A stretch of 64,000 bases of DNA from Acidovorax delafieldii (GTDB taxonomy: Bacteria > Pseudomonadota > Gammaproteobacteria > Burkholderiales > Burkholderiaceae_C). The notes under the pieces were generated by a model that did no database searches, was not told where the DNA came from, and was given only the letters and a program-made list of their open reading frames with translations. The position numbers were made by a program, and so were the translations under genes. Within the stretch, counting starts at the first letter, position 1. Each line of letters starts with the position of its first letter. The DNA lies in contig NZ_VJWE01000011.1 of assembly GCF_007993815.1 (NCBI RefSeq), positions 1,178,001 through 1,242,000 of the forward strand, in the 5' to 3' direction. This document shows, piece by piece, positions 53,505-62,020 of the stretch.

Positions 53505-54437
53505 TTACACGCCCAGCATCAATTGCAGGTTCTGCACTGCAGCGCCACTGGCGCCCTTGCCCAGGTTGTCCAGGCGCGCGATGACCACGGCCTGCCGGTA
53601 CTGCTCGTTGGCAAACACGCGCAGCTCCAGCTTGTTGGTGTCGGTCAGCGTGTCGGCGGCCAGCTTCAAATCGTCGGTGGGGGGCAGCACGCTGACCCAT
53701 TGTTCTGGCGTGTTGGTGCGGCTGTAGTGGCTGGTCAGCACGTCGTGCAGTTCGCTGGCCCTGGGGGCTCCGGGCAGCAGGTCCAGGTGCAGCGGCAACT
53801 GCACCAGCATGCCTTGGCGGAAGTTGCCCACGGCGGGGATGAACACCGGGCGGCGTGTGAGCCCGGTGTAGCGCAAGATTTCGGGGATGTGCTTGTGCGA
53901 CAGGCCCAGCGCATAGGCCTCATACGGCGCTGCTGTGCCCGCCTCGTAGGCTTCGATCATGGTGCGGCCGCCGCCGGAGTAGCCCGAGACCGAAGGCAGG
54001 CTCAAAGGGTAGTCCGCCGGGATCAGGCCCGCATCGACCAGCGGGCGCAGCATGGCAATCGCGCCCGTGGCGTAGCAGCCGGGATTGGAGACGCGGGTGG
54101 CGTCGCGCACCGCTTGTGTCTGTGCTGCCGCGAGTTCCGGAAACCCGTACACCCAACCATCGGCCGTGCGGTGCGCCGTGCTGGCATCGATCACCTTGAC
54201 CTTGCGGCCCGAGCTGCGCTCGATCTCGTCCACCATCGCCACGGTGTCGCGCGCAGCGTCGTCGTGCAGGCACAGCACCACCAGGTCCACCCCCGCGATC
54301 AGGTCGCGCTTGGCGGCCGGGTCCTTGCGCAGCTCGGGCGCGATGCTGACCAGTTCGATCTGCGGCATGGCCTGCAGGCGCTCGCGGATCTGCAGGCCCG
54401 TGGTACCGGCTTCGCCATCAATAAAGACTTTGGACAT
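53505..54437 (-). CDS. argC: N-acetyl-gamma-glutamyl-phosphate reductase (type 2)
   Basis: A 310-residue NADPH-dependent enzyme of arginine synthesis, which reduces N-acetylglutamyl phosphate to the semialdehyde. The nucleotide-binding start [18 protein letters not shown] and the catalytic Cys121 (SNPGCYATG) are both present. The short length (about 310) is that of the type 2 form. The start is at 54437; the longer frame is not supported. It stands alone; no other arg gene is near. Confidence 0.95.
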   Translation of the reverse strand: MSKVFIDGEAGTTGLQIRERLQAMPQIELVSIAPELRKDPAAKRDLIAGVDLVVLCLHDDAARDTVAMVDEIERSSGRKVKVIDASTAHRTADGWVYGFPELAAAQTQAVRDATRVSNPGCYATGAIAMLRPLVDAGLIPADYPLSLPSVSGYSGGGRTMIEAYEAGTAAPYEAYALGLSHKHIPEILRYTGLTRRPVFIPAVGNFRQGMLVQLPLHLDLLPGAPRASELHDVLTSHYSRTNTPEQWVSVLPPTDDLKLAADTLTDTNKLELRVFANEQYRQAVVIARLDNLGKGASGAAVQNLQLMLGV

Positions 54438-54642
54438 GAGGGGTGCTCCTGCAAAAAGATGGCAGCGTCTGCCGGATAGAAGTGGGGGCGGGAAGGCCGC
54501 CAGGCCCACCCAGGGTGTAAGTCAGGCACAAGGATGGTGCGTTGCAGCATGATACAGTCGCGGGTTGCCATGTCCCAAGCCCGCGGCCAGACATCTGTTC
54601 ATGGTAGACGGGTAACTACCACCCTTCCCTGAGAGAGACCTC

Positions 54643-55803
<1,161 letters not shown>

Positions 55804-55818
55804 GCCCGGAGAACACAC

Positions 55819-56715
55819 ATGTCGATCTACATCAACAAAGACACCAAGGTCATCACCCAGGGCATCACGGGCAAGACTGGCCAGTTCCACACCGAAAAGT
55901 GCCAGGAATACGCGAATGGCAAGAACTGCTTCGTGGCGGGGGTGAACCCCAAGAAGGCGGGCGAGTCGATCTTCAACATCCCGATCTACGCCTCCGTCAA
56001 GGAAGCCGCCCAGCAGACCGGTGCCACCGTGTCGGTGATCTATGTGCCGCCCGCAGGCGCTGCGGACGCGATCTGGGAAGCTGTTGAAGCCGACCTGGAC
56101 ATGGCCATCTGCATCACCGAAGGCATTCCGGTCAAGGATATGCTGATGGTGCGCAACAAGATGAAGGCCAAGGAAGCCGCTGGCGGCAAGAAGACGCTGC
56201 TGCTGGGCCCCAACTGCCCTGGCCTGATCACGCCTGACGAAATCAAGATCGGCATCATGCCCGGCCACATCCACCGCAAGGGCCGTATCGGCGTGGTGTC
56301 CCGCTCGGGCACGCTGACGTACGAAGCCGTGGCCATGCTGACCGAAGTCGGTCTGGGTCAATCGAGCGCCGTGGGCATTGGTGGCGACCCCATCAACGGC
56401 CTCAAGCACATCGACGTGATGAAGGCATTCAACGACGATCCAGACACCGATGCCGTGATCATGATCGGCGAAATCGGCGGTCCTGACGAAGCCGAAGCCG
56501 CCCAGTGGTGCAAGGCCAACATGAAGAAGCCCATCGTCGGTTTCATCGCTGGCGTGACCGCCCCTCCCGGCAAGCGCATGGGCCACGCGGGCGCCCTGAT
56601 CTCTGGCGGCGCCGACACGGCCGATGCCAAGCTGGCCATCATGGAAGAGTCGGGTTTCATCATCACCCGCAACCCTTCGGAACTGGGCAAGCTGCTCAAG
56701 GCCCAGCTGAAGTAA
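55819..56715 (+). CDS. sucD: Succinyl-CoA synthetase, alpha subunit
   Basis: A 298-residue subunit that carries the phosphohistidine. The CoA-binding Rossmann start ([20 protein letters not shown]), the [12 protein letters not shown] loop and the phosphorylated His (about residue 256) in MGHAGAL are visible. It overlaps functionally with sucC just upstream. A strong hairpin follows at 56801-56834. Confidence 0.98.
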   Translation: MSIYINKDTKVITQGITGKTGQFHTEKCQEYANGKNCFVAGVNPKKAGESIFNIPIYASVKEAAQQTGATVSVIYVPPAGAADAIWEAVEADLDMAICITEGIPVKDMLMVRNKMKAKEAAGGKKTLLLGPNCPGLITPDEIKIGIMPGHIHRKGRIGVVSRSGTLTYEAVAMLTEVGLGQSSAVGIGGDPINGLKHIDVMKAFNDDPDTDAVIMIGEIGGPDEAEAAQWCKANMKKPIVGFIAGVTAPPGKRMGHAGALISGGADTADAKLAIMEESGFIITRNPSELGKLLKAQLK

Positions 56716-56735
56716 GCGGGCTGTCGCCGTCCCGC

Positions 56736-56753
56736 CCGTAAGCACAATTACGG
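56736..56753 (+). other. Small hairpin after sucD
   Basis: CCGTAA-GCACAA-TTACGG is a perfect 6-bp inverted repeat about 20 bases after the sucD stop. It may be part of the 3' end structure of the sucCD message. Confidence 0.35.
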
Positions 56754-56800
56754 ACGCGGGGCGCGGCACAGACCGCTAGACTGGCGGCTCCTACAAAAAG

Positions 56801-56834
56801 AGAAGCGCTCGGAACCCCGGTTCCGGGCGCTTCT
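56801..56834 (+). terminator. Strong hairpin between sucD and the TerC gene
   Basis: AGAAGCGC-T-CGGAACC pairs with GGTTCCG-G-GCGCTTCT: a stem of about 15 bp with one G-T pair and a tiny loop. It is followed by TGCATTC and has no long T-run. It lies just upstream of the TerC start (about 25 bp), so it probably ends sucCD and may also affect TerC expression. Confidence 0.6.
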
Positions 56835-56859
56835 TGCATTCATAACAGTGGAGTCAGTC

Positions 56860-57546
56860 ATGGAGTTTCTGCAAAGCGCCGATTTTTGGATCGGCCTGGT
56901 GAAGATCGTCTGGATCAACATCATCTTGTCGGGTGACAACGCGGTGGTCATTGCGCTGGCAGCCCGGTCCCTTCCCCCCCATCAGCAAAAGAAAGCCGTG
57001 TTCTGGGGCTCCGGCGCCGCCGTGGTCTTGCGGATTTTGCTAACCGTTGTGGCTGCCAAGCTGCTGGAGCTGTCGTTTCTGCAGATCGTGGGCGGTTGTC
57101 TGCTGCTGTGGATCGGCTTTCAGCTGCTCAGCGACGATGAGGAGGACGAGGGCGAGTCCAAAACCTATGGCAGCCTGATGGCCGCCGTCCGCACCATCCT
57201 CATCGCCGACTTGGTGATGAGCCTGGACAACGTGATCGCTGTGGCGGCTGCGGCCCAGGGCAACGTGGTGCTGCTGGTGTTGGGCTTGGCCATCAGTATC
57301 CCGCTGGTGATTTTCGGCAGCACCCTCATGATCAAGCTCATGGAGCGTTTCCCTGTCATTGTGGTGCTCGGCGCCGCGCTGATCGGCTGGGTGGGTGGAG
57401 AAACCATCGCCAGCGATGCCATCTTGCATGACTACGCAGTGGCGCACCCAGCGTTGCACTATGTAGCGGCCGCACTGGGCGCCGCGCTGGTGGTGGGCGT
57501 AGGCAAGTTCTGGCGCAAGGGATCCAACAGCGCATCCGCGACCTGA
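56860..57546 (+). CDS. TerC/YjbE family integral membrane protein
   Basis: A 228-residue inner-membrane protein with about seven helices. The landmarks of the TerC family are present: IILSGDNAVVIALAAR in the first part and LIADLVMSLDNVIAVAAAA in the second. Acidic residues in the membrane (Asp in SGDN, Asp in SLDN) are thought to bind metals; family members export manganese or calcium. The ATG at 56860 has GGAG upstream. An acidic loop (DDEEDEGES) separates the halves. No riboswitch of the yybP-ykoY type is seen upstream. Confidence 0.9.
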   Translation: MEFLQSADFWIGLVKIVWINIILSGDNAVVIALAARSLPPHQQKKAVFWGSGAAVVLRILLTVVAAKLLELSFLQIVGGCLLLWIGFQLLSDDEEDEGESKTYGSLMAAVRTILIADLVMSLDNVIAVAAAAQGNVVLLVLGLAISIPLVIFGSTLMIKLMERFPVIVVLGAALIGWVGGETIASDAILHDYAVAHPALHYVAAALGAALVVGVGKFWRKGSNSASAT

Positions 57547-57559
57547 GGGTTGCAACCCG

Positions 57560-57589
57560 GGGGCTTGCACGGAGGTGCAACCCCTCTTT
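57560..57589 (+). terminator. Terminator-like hairpin after the TerC gene
   Basis: TTGCAC-GGAG-GTGCAA at 57565-57580 is a perfect stem-loop, extended by GGG on the left and CCC on the right, and is followed by TCTTTG. It is a plausible end of the TerC message. Confidence 0.6.
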
Positions 57590-57782
57590 GAGGCCAGCGA
57601 GTGACAAAAATGGCATGGCGCTCGTGTCCCGTCTTGGGGTTGCGTGACAAGAACGACACCTAACGCCACCTCCGCTGCCCACTCGCTCCGAATCTACTCT
57701 TTTCAACGGTCCTGAGGCCCTTGGATTGCATGGGCGCAGTTATTGCTTCAAACCCACCCAATACTGAGTGGAATAACAGCAA

Positions 57783-60443
57783 GTGGGACGAAAAACCTCG
57801 GCGCGGCGGATGGATGGATGGCGTACCGATGGCTTTTGGGGCGGATTGGTGGCACTGGCCGTAGCGGGCCTGTGCGCGGTCACGGGCGCTTCGTTGTCGC
57901 TCGAACACGAGCTCTACGACGCCGCCATCCGCACCTCGTCCCCCGCCCCGTTGGCCGACGTGGTGATTGTGGGCATCGACGATGCCAGCATGGCCGCTCT
58001 GGGGCCGTGGCCCTGGTCGCGTGACATCCATGCGCGCCTGGTTGATCGCCTGTCATCGGCTGGCGCACAAACCGTTGTTTACACCCCCCCACTCACACAG
58101 CCCCAGAACGACAGGGGCTTGGGTTACCTGAGAAAAATCCGCGAAACCCTTGCCGCTGGGCCTGAGGGAACCGCACTGACGGCCGAGCTCGGCCGTGTGG
58201 TGGGTGAGGCAGAAGCTGTACTCGACGGCGATGCGCTTCTGGCAGCCGCCATACAGCGGGCGGGCAACGTGCTCCTGGCTTCGTATTATGAAAGTGGCGG
58301 GGCTGCTGCGCCCCTGCCATCGTACGTGCGTCGCAGCACGCTACCCGACCCGGGTGCTGCTATAACGCCGATGCAGTCGGCGCAGCACCCCATCCCGTCT
58401 TTGGGCGCGGTGGCGGCTGGGGTGGGGCATTTGTATGCAGAGGCGGACCGGGATGGGCGTGTGCGCCAGGTTCCACTGCTTCTTCGCTACGACAGCGTGG
58501 GGGTGCCGTCCTTGGCGTTGCTGGCGGCGCAACACAGCCTGCATCTGGGGTTGGGTGATATCCGCGTGGTCGATGCGCCTGCGGGGCTGCGGCTCGGAGG
58601 GCTGAACGTTGCCACCAATGCAGGCGCCGTGCTGCGTCCCCGCTGGCAAGTGGCTGGCGATGGAGCGGGCACCTTCCGTATTCTGTCGGCTGCCAGCGTG
58701 CTCGATGGAACCGTCGCCGCCGGTAGCTTGCAGGGCAAGATCGTGTTGGTGGGCGAAATGGCGGAGAAGCTGGGCGCCCCAGCGGCGCAGCTGGGGGAGC
58801 ATGCTGCCTATCCGGTGGAGGTTTTGGCGCAAACCTTGTCATCCATTCGCCTCGGGCTGGGCGTGACAGAGCCAGGCTGGGCTAGTCCGGTCGCTTGGCT
58901 GGTGTTGGCGCTGGGGGGGGTGTATCTGGTGCTGTTGGCGCCGCGTTTGGCGCGCCCCGTCGGGATGGGGGTCGGCGCGGCGCTCGTGCTCACTGTTGTC
59001 ATCGCCCAATGGACCCTTTTGCGCTATGGGGGGTTGTGGGTTCCGTTGTTGCTGCCAGTGCTGGCTGTATTGGCTGGTACTACCGTGGTGGTGCTTTTGC
59101 ACCGTGGCCGGCTGAGTGACGCCTCCGGACGTTCCGCAGAAGCCGCCGAGGCGGACCGCATGATGGGCTTGGCCCTGCAGGGCCAGGGACAACTGGATAT
59201 GGCCTTTGAGCGCCTGCGCAAGGTACCTGCCAGCGACGCGCTTCTGGACAATCTCTACCATCTGGCGGAGGATTTCGAGCGCAAGCGCTACTTCGGCAAG
59301 GCGCAGACGGTCTACGAACATATCCTGCGCCATGACCGGCACTACAAGGACGCCCGCAGCCGCTACAAGCGTGCCAAGGCTCAGGCACAAGGTGGCGCGC
59401 AAGCTCCGCAGGGCGCCACAGACTCTTTGCCGGGTGCCGGCGCTGCAGCACCCCGCCTGCCAGGCGATGCGAGTGTCGGCGTGCCCATGTTGGGGCGCTA
59501 CCAGATTGATCGCGAAATTGGCAAAGGCGCCATGGGAGTGGTGTATCTGGGGCGCGACCCGAAGATCGGCCGCGTCGTAGCCATCAAGACTCTGGCCTTG
59601 GGGCAGGAGTTCGAAGGTGACGCCCTGATCGATGCGCGCGCACGGTTTTTCCGAGAGGCCGAAACTGCAGGCCGATTACAGCATCCGAACATCGTCACCA
59701 TTTTTGATGCTGGTGAGGAGCATGACTTGGCCTATATCGCCATGGAGTTCCTCAAGGGTCAGGACCTGACCCATGTCTGTGGCCAGGACCGGCTGCTGCC
59801 GGTCCCCACCGTGCTCTCCATTGCAGCCAGGGTGGCCGATGCGCTGGACTATGCCCATGCCCACAATGTGGTGCACCGCGATATCAAGCCCGCCAACATC
59901 ATGTTTGACAGCGGGACAGACGCGGTCAAAGTGACGGACTTCGGTATTGCCCGCATCACGGATTCGAGCAAGACCCGTACGGGGCTGGTTCTGGGAACAC
60001 CCAGCTTCATGTCTCCGGAGCAACTGGCGGGAAAGAAAGTAGATGGGCGCTCCGACCTTTATTCGCTGGGCATCACCCTCTTCCAGTTGTTGACGGGCAC
60101 GCTGCCGCTGCGGGGCGCGTCCATGACCGAGCTGATGCACAAGATCGCGAGCGTGGAGGCGCCCGATGTGCGCCAGCTGCGCCCCGAACTCTCAGCCGCA
60201 GTGGCCAGGGTGGTGGCGCTGTCGTTGCAAAAGCGGCCAGAGACGCGTTATCAGACCGGGCGGCAGTTCGCGGCGGATCTGCGGCAGGCCATGGCCGGCG
60301 ATGCCCGATTCAGCCCTGAACCAGTCGTCTATGATGCGGACCGCGATGCAACAGGGCAAGAAATGGCGGATTTTCAGGAAACCGTGATGGAGCCCCCCGC
60401 TGTGCGGGGTGCGGCAGCCCCGCCGATTTCGGGCGCCCCATGA
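57783..60443 (+). CDS. CHASE2-domain Ser/Thr protein kinase
   Basis: An 886-residue membrane kinase. The first helix is at about residues 18-38; a CHASE2 extracytoplasmic sensor follows (VVIVGIDDASM, WPWSR at 76-80), then three helices around 360-440. A helical TPR-like stretch (about 465-535) leads to a Ser/Thr kinase domain: GKGAMGVVYLG, Lys602 in AIKT, Asp700 in HRDIKPAN, Asp719 in DFG, and SPEQLAG. The C-terminal tail is short. The start is a GTG at 57783; the ATG at 57810 is also possible. The stop overlaps a PP2C phosphatase gene by four bases. It heads a rightward cluster with an FHA protein and a CHASE2 cyclase. Confidence 0.92.
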   Translation: MGRKTSARRMDGWRTDGFWGGLVALAVAGLCAVTGASLSLEHELYDAAIRTSSPAPLADVVIVGIDDASMAALGPWPWSRDIHARLVDRLSSAGAQTVVYTPPLTQPQNDRGLGYLRKIRETLAAGPEGTALTAELGRVVGEAEAVLDGDALLAAAIQRAGNVLLASYYESGGAAAPLPSYVRRSTLPDPGAAITPMQSAQHPIPSLGAVAAGVGHLYAEADRDGRVRQVPLLLRYDSVGVPSLALLAAQHSLHLGLGDIRVVDAPAGLRLGGLNVATNAGAVLRPRWQVAGDGAGTFRILSAASVLDGTVAAGSLQGKIVLVGEMAEKLGAPAAQLGEHAAYPVEVLAQTLSSIRLGLGVTEPGWASPVAWLVLALGGVYLVLLAPRLARPVGMGVGAALVLTVVIAQWTLLRYGGLWVPLLLPVLAVLAGTTVVVLLHRGRLSDASGRSAEAAEADRMMGLALQGQGQLDMAFERLRKVPASDALLDNLYHLAEDFERKRYFGKAQTVYEHILRHDRHYKDARSRYKRAKAQAQGGAQAPQGATDSLPGAGAAAPRLPGDASVGVPMLGRYQIDREIGKGAMGVVYLGRDPKIGRVVAIKTLALGQEFEGDALIDARARFFREAETAGRLQHPNIVTIFDAGEEHDLAYIAMEFLKGQDLTHVCGQDRLLPVPTVLSIAARVADALDYAHAHNVVHRDIKPANIMFDSGTDAVKVTDFGIARITDSSKTRTGLVLGTPSFMSPEQLAGKKVDGRSDLYSLGITLFQLLTGTLPLRGASMTELMHKIASVEAPDVRQLRPELSAAVARVVALSLQKRPETRYQTGRQFAADLRQAMAGDARFSPEPVVYDADRDATGQEMADFQETVMEPPAVRGAAAPPISGAP

Positions 60444-61249
60444 CGCACGCCCCCACATCCATGACCTACGAATTCACTGCGCGGACCGACAAGGGCCGCG
60501 TGCGTTCCAACAACGAAGACGCGGTAGCCGTTGACCGCGATGCGCAGGTCGCGATATTGGCCGATGGCATGGGCGGCTACAACGCGGGCGAAGTGGCCAG
60601 TGGCATGGCCACCACCTTCATCCGTACCGAAATGGCCCGCTGGTTGGCCCAAGCCGGCGCGAGTCCCCAGTCCACGGACGTGCGCCGGGCGCTGGAAATC
60701 TGCGTGGAAAACGCCAATCACGCCATTCTGGGTGCATCTCTCTCCAATCCGCAGTACGCGGGCATGGGTACGACGCTGGTGGTTGCCGTGTTCCACGGCA
60801 GCCGCCTTATCCTTGGACATATTGGCGATTCGCGCTGTTACCGTCTGCGTGATGGTGCTTTGCAGCAAATCACGCGCGACCATTCCTGGTTGCAGGAACA
60901 GGTCGATGCGGGGCTGCTGACGGCGCAGCAGGCGGCCATGTCTTCCAATCGCAATCTGGTGACTCGGGCCTTGGGTGTGGAGCCCAATGTGCTGATGGAA
61001 GTCAACGAGTTTCAGGTGGCGCCGAATGATCTGTTTCTGCTCTGTTCCGATGGGCTCACCGACATGGTGTCCGATTCGGATCTGGCGGAGCTTGTGCGGG
61101 CGCCCATGCCTTTGGAGGAAAAAGCGACACTGCTCATAGACACCGCCAACGCCAACGGAGGTCGTGATAACGTGAGCGTGCTGCTGGTGCAGGCTGCCGC
61201 TGGGGGCAAGAAGCGTGGCCTCATGTCCCGATTGCTAGGGGCCTCTTGA
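60440..61249 (+). CDS. PP2C-family Ser/Thr phosphatase (Stp1/PppA-like)
   Basis: A 269-residue cytoplasmic phosphatase. The metal-site motifs are complete: RSNNEDA, LADGMGGYNAGEVAS, GTTLVVAVF, GHIGDSRCY, SDGLTDM and GRDNVSVLL. It should reverse the phosphorylation made by the kinase just upstream; the two genes overlap by ATGA, so they are translationally coupled. FHA and cyclase genes follow. Mg or Mn is the usual cofactor. Confidence 0.95.
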   Translation: MTHAPTSMTYEFTARTDKGRVRSNNEDAVAVDRDAQVAILADGMGGYNAGEVASGMATTFIRTEMARWLAQAGASPQSTDVRRALEICVENANHAILGASLSNPQYAGMGTTLVVAVFHGSRLILGHIGDSRCYRLRDGALQQITRDHSWLQEQVDAGLLTAQQAAMSSNRNLVTRALGVEPNVLMEVNEFQVAPNDLFLLCSDGLTDMVSDSDLAELVRAPMPLEEKATLLIDTANANGGRDNVSVLLVQAAAGGKKRGLMSRLLGAS

Positions 61250-61290
61250 ACGGCCCGAACTACAACAATTCATCACATCAGGAGTGGATC

Positions 61291-61947
61291 ATGCCGAGAA
61301 TGATCGTTTCAATCGACGGCGTTGTCATCAAGGAAGTGCAGCTGACCAAGGAGCGGACCACGCTGGGCCGGCGCCCCTACAACGACATCGTGATCGACAA
61401 CCTTGCGGTGAGCGGTGAGCATGCCGTGCTCCATATGGTGGGACAGGATGTGGAGATTGAAGACCTGGGCAGCACCAACGGCACTTATGTGAACGCCAAG
61501 GCCGTCAAGCGCCAGGAGTTGCGCAATGGCGATACAGTGGAAGTGGGCAAGTACAAGATTCGGTTCCTCCAGGACGCCGAAGGGCAGAACTTTGAGAAGA
61601 CCATGATCTTCAAGCCCGGAATGGTGCCGCCTGCGGTCGCCGCTGCCAGGCCCGCTCCGGCCGCGCCCGCGCCCGCGCCAGCCCCGATTTCGGCCGTGAT
61701 TCGGGTCATGTCCGGTGCTGCTGCGGGGCGTGAAGTGTCGCTGCAGAAGGTGGTCACCACGATTGGAAAGCCGGGTGTGGCTGTGGCTTCCATCACCAAG
61801 CGGCACCAGGGTTTTGTCTTGGCCCATGTCGAAGGACCGGACATGCCGCTGCTCAACGGCGCTGCCATTGGTGCATCGCCGGTTCCTCTGAAGCACGGTG
61901 ATCGCCTGGAGCTGGCGGGCACCGAGATGCAGTTCGAGCAAAGCTGA
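61291..61947 (+). CDS. FHA-domain protein
   Basis: A 218-residue protein. The N-terminal FHA domain (about residues 20-95) has TTLGRRPYNDIVIDN, the phosphothreonine-binding SGEH and DLGSTNGTYVN. After a Pro/Ala-rich linker (about 120-140), a second FHA-like domain lacks these motifs (VVTTIGKPGVAVASITKRHQ) and is probably degenerate. It should dock onto phosphothreonines made by the kinase upstream. The start is at 61291, where AGGAG precedes; a TTG at 61246 overlapping the phosphatase stop is in frame but unlikely. Confidence 0.9.
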   Translation: MPRMIVSIDGVVIKEVQLTKERTTLGRRPYNDIVIDNLAVSGEHAVLHMVGQDVEIEDLGSTNGTYVNAKAVKRQELRNGDTVEVGKYKIRFLQDAEGQNFEKTMIFKPGMVPPAVAAARPAPAAPAPAPAPISAVIRVMSGAAAGREVSLQKVVTTIGKPGVAVASITKRHQGFVLAHVEGPDMPLLNGAAIGASPVPLKHGDRLELAGTEMQFEQS

Positions 61948-62020
61948 CACTCTGCAAAAGGCTCGCATCATCGCTGCGGGCCCTTGCTGACTGGACACTC
62001 CTATTCCTGCGCGTGGACCT

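Noticed and set aside
56716-56859. Possible manganese riboswitch (yybP-ykoY) before the TerC-family gene
   Set aside because: The conserved internal loops of that motif are not found; only plain hairpins are present.
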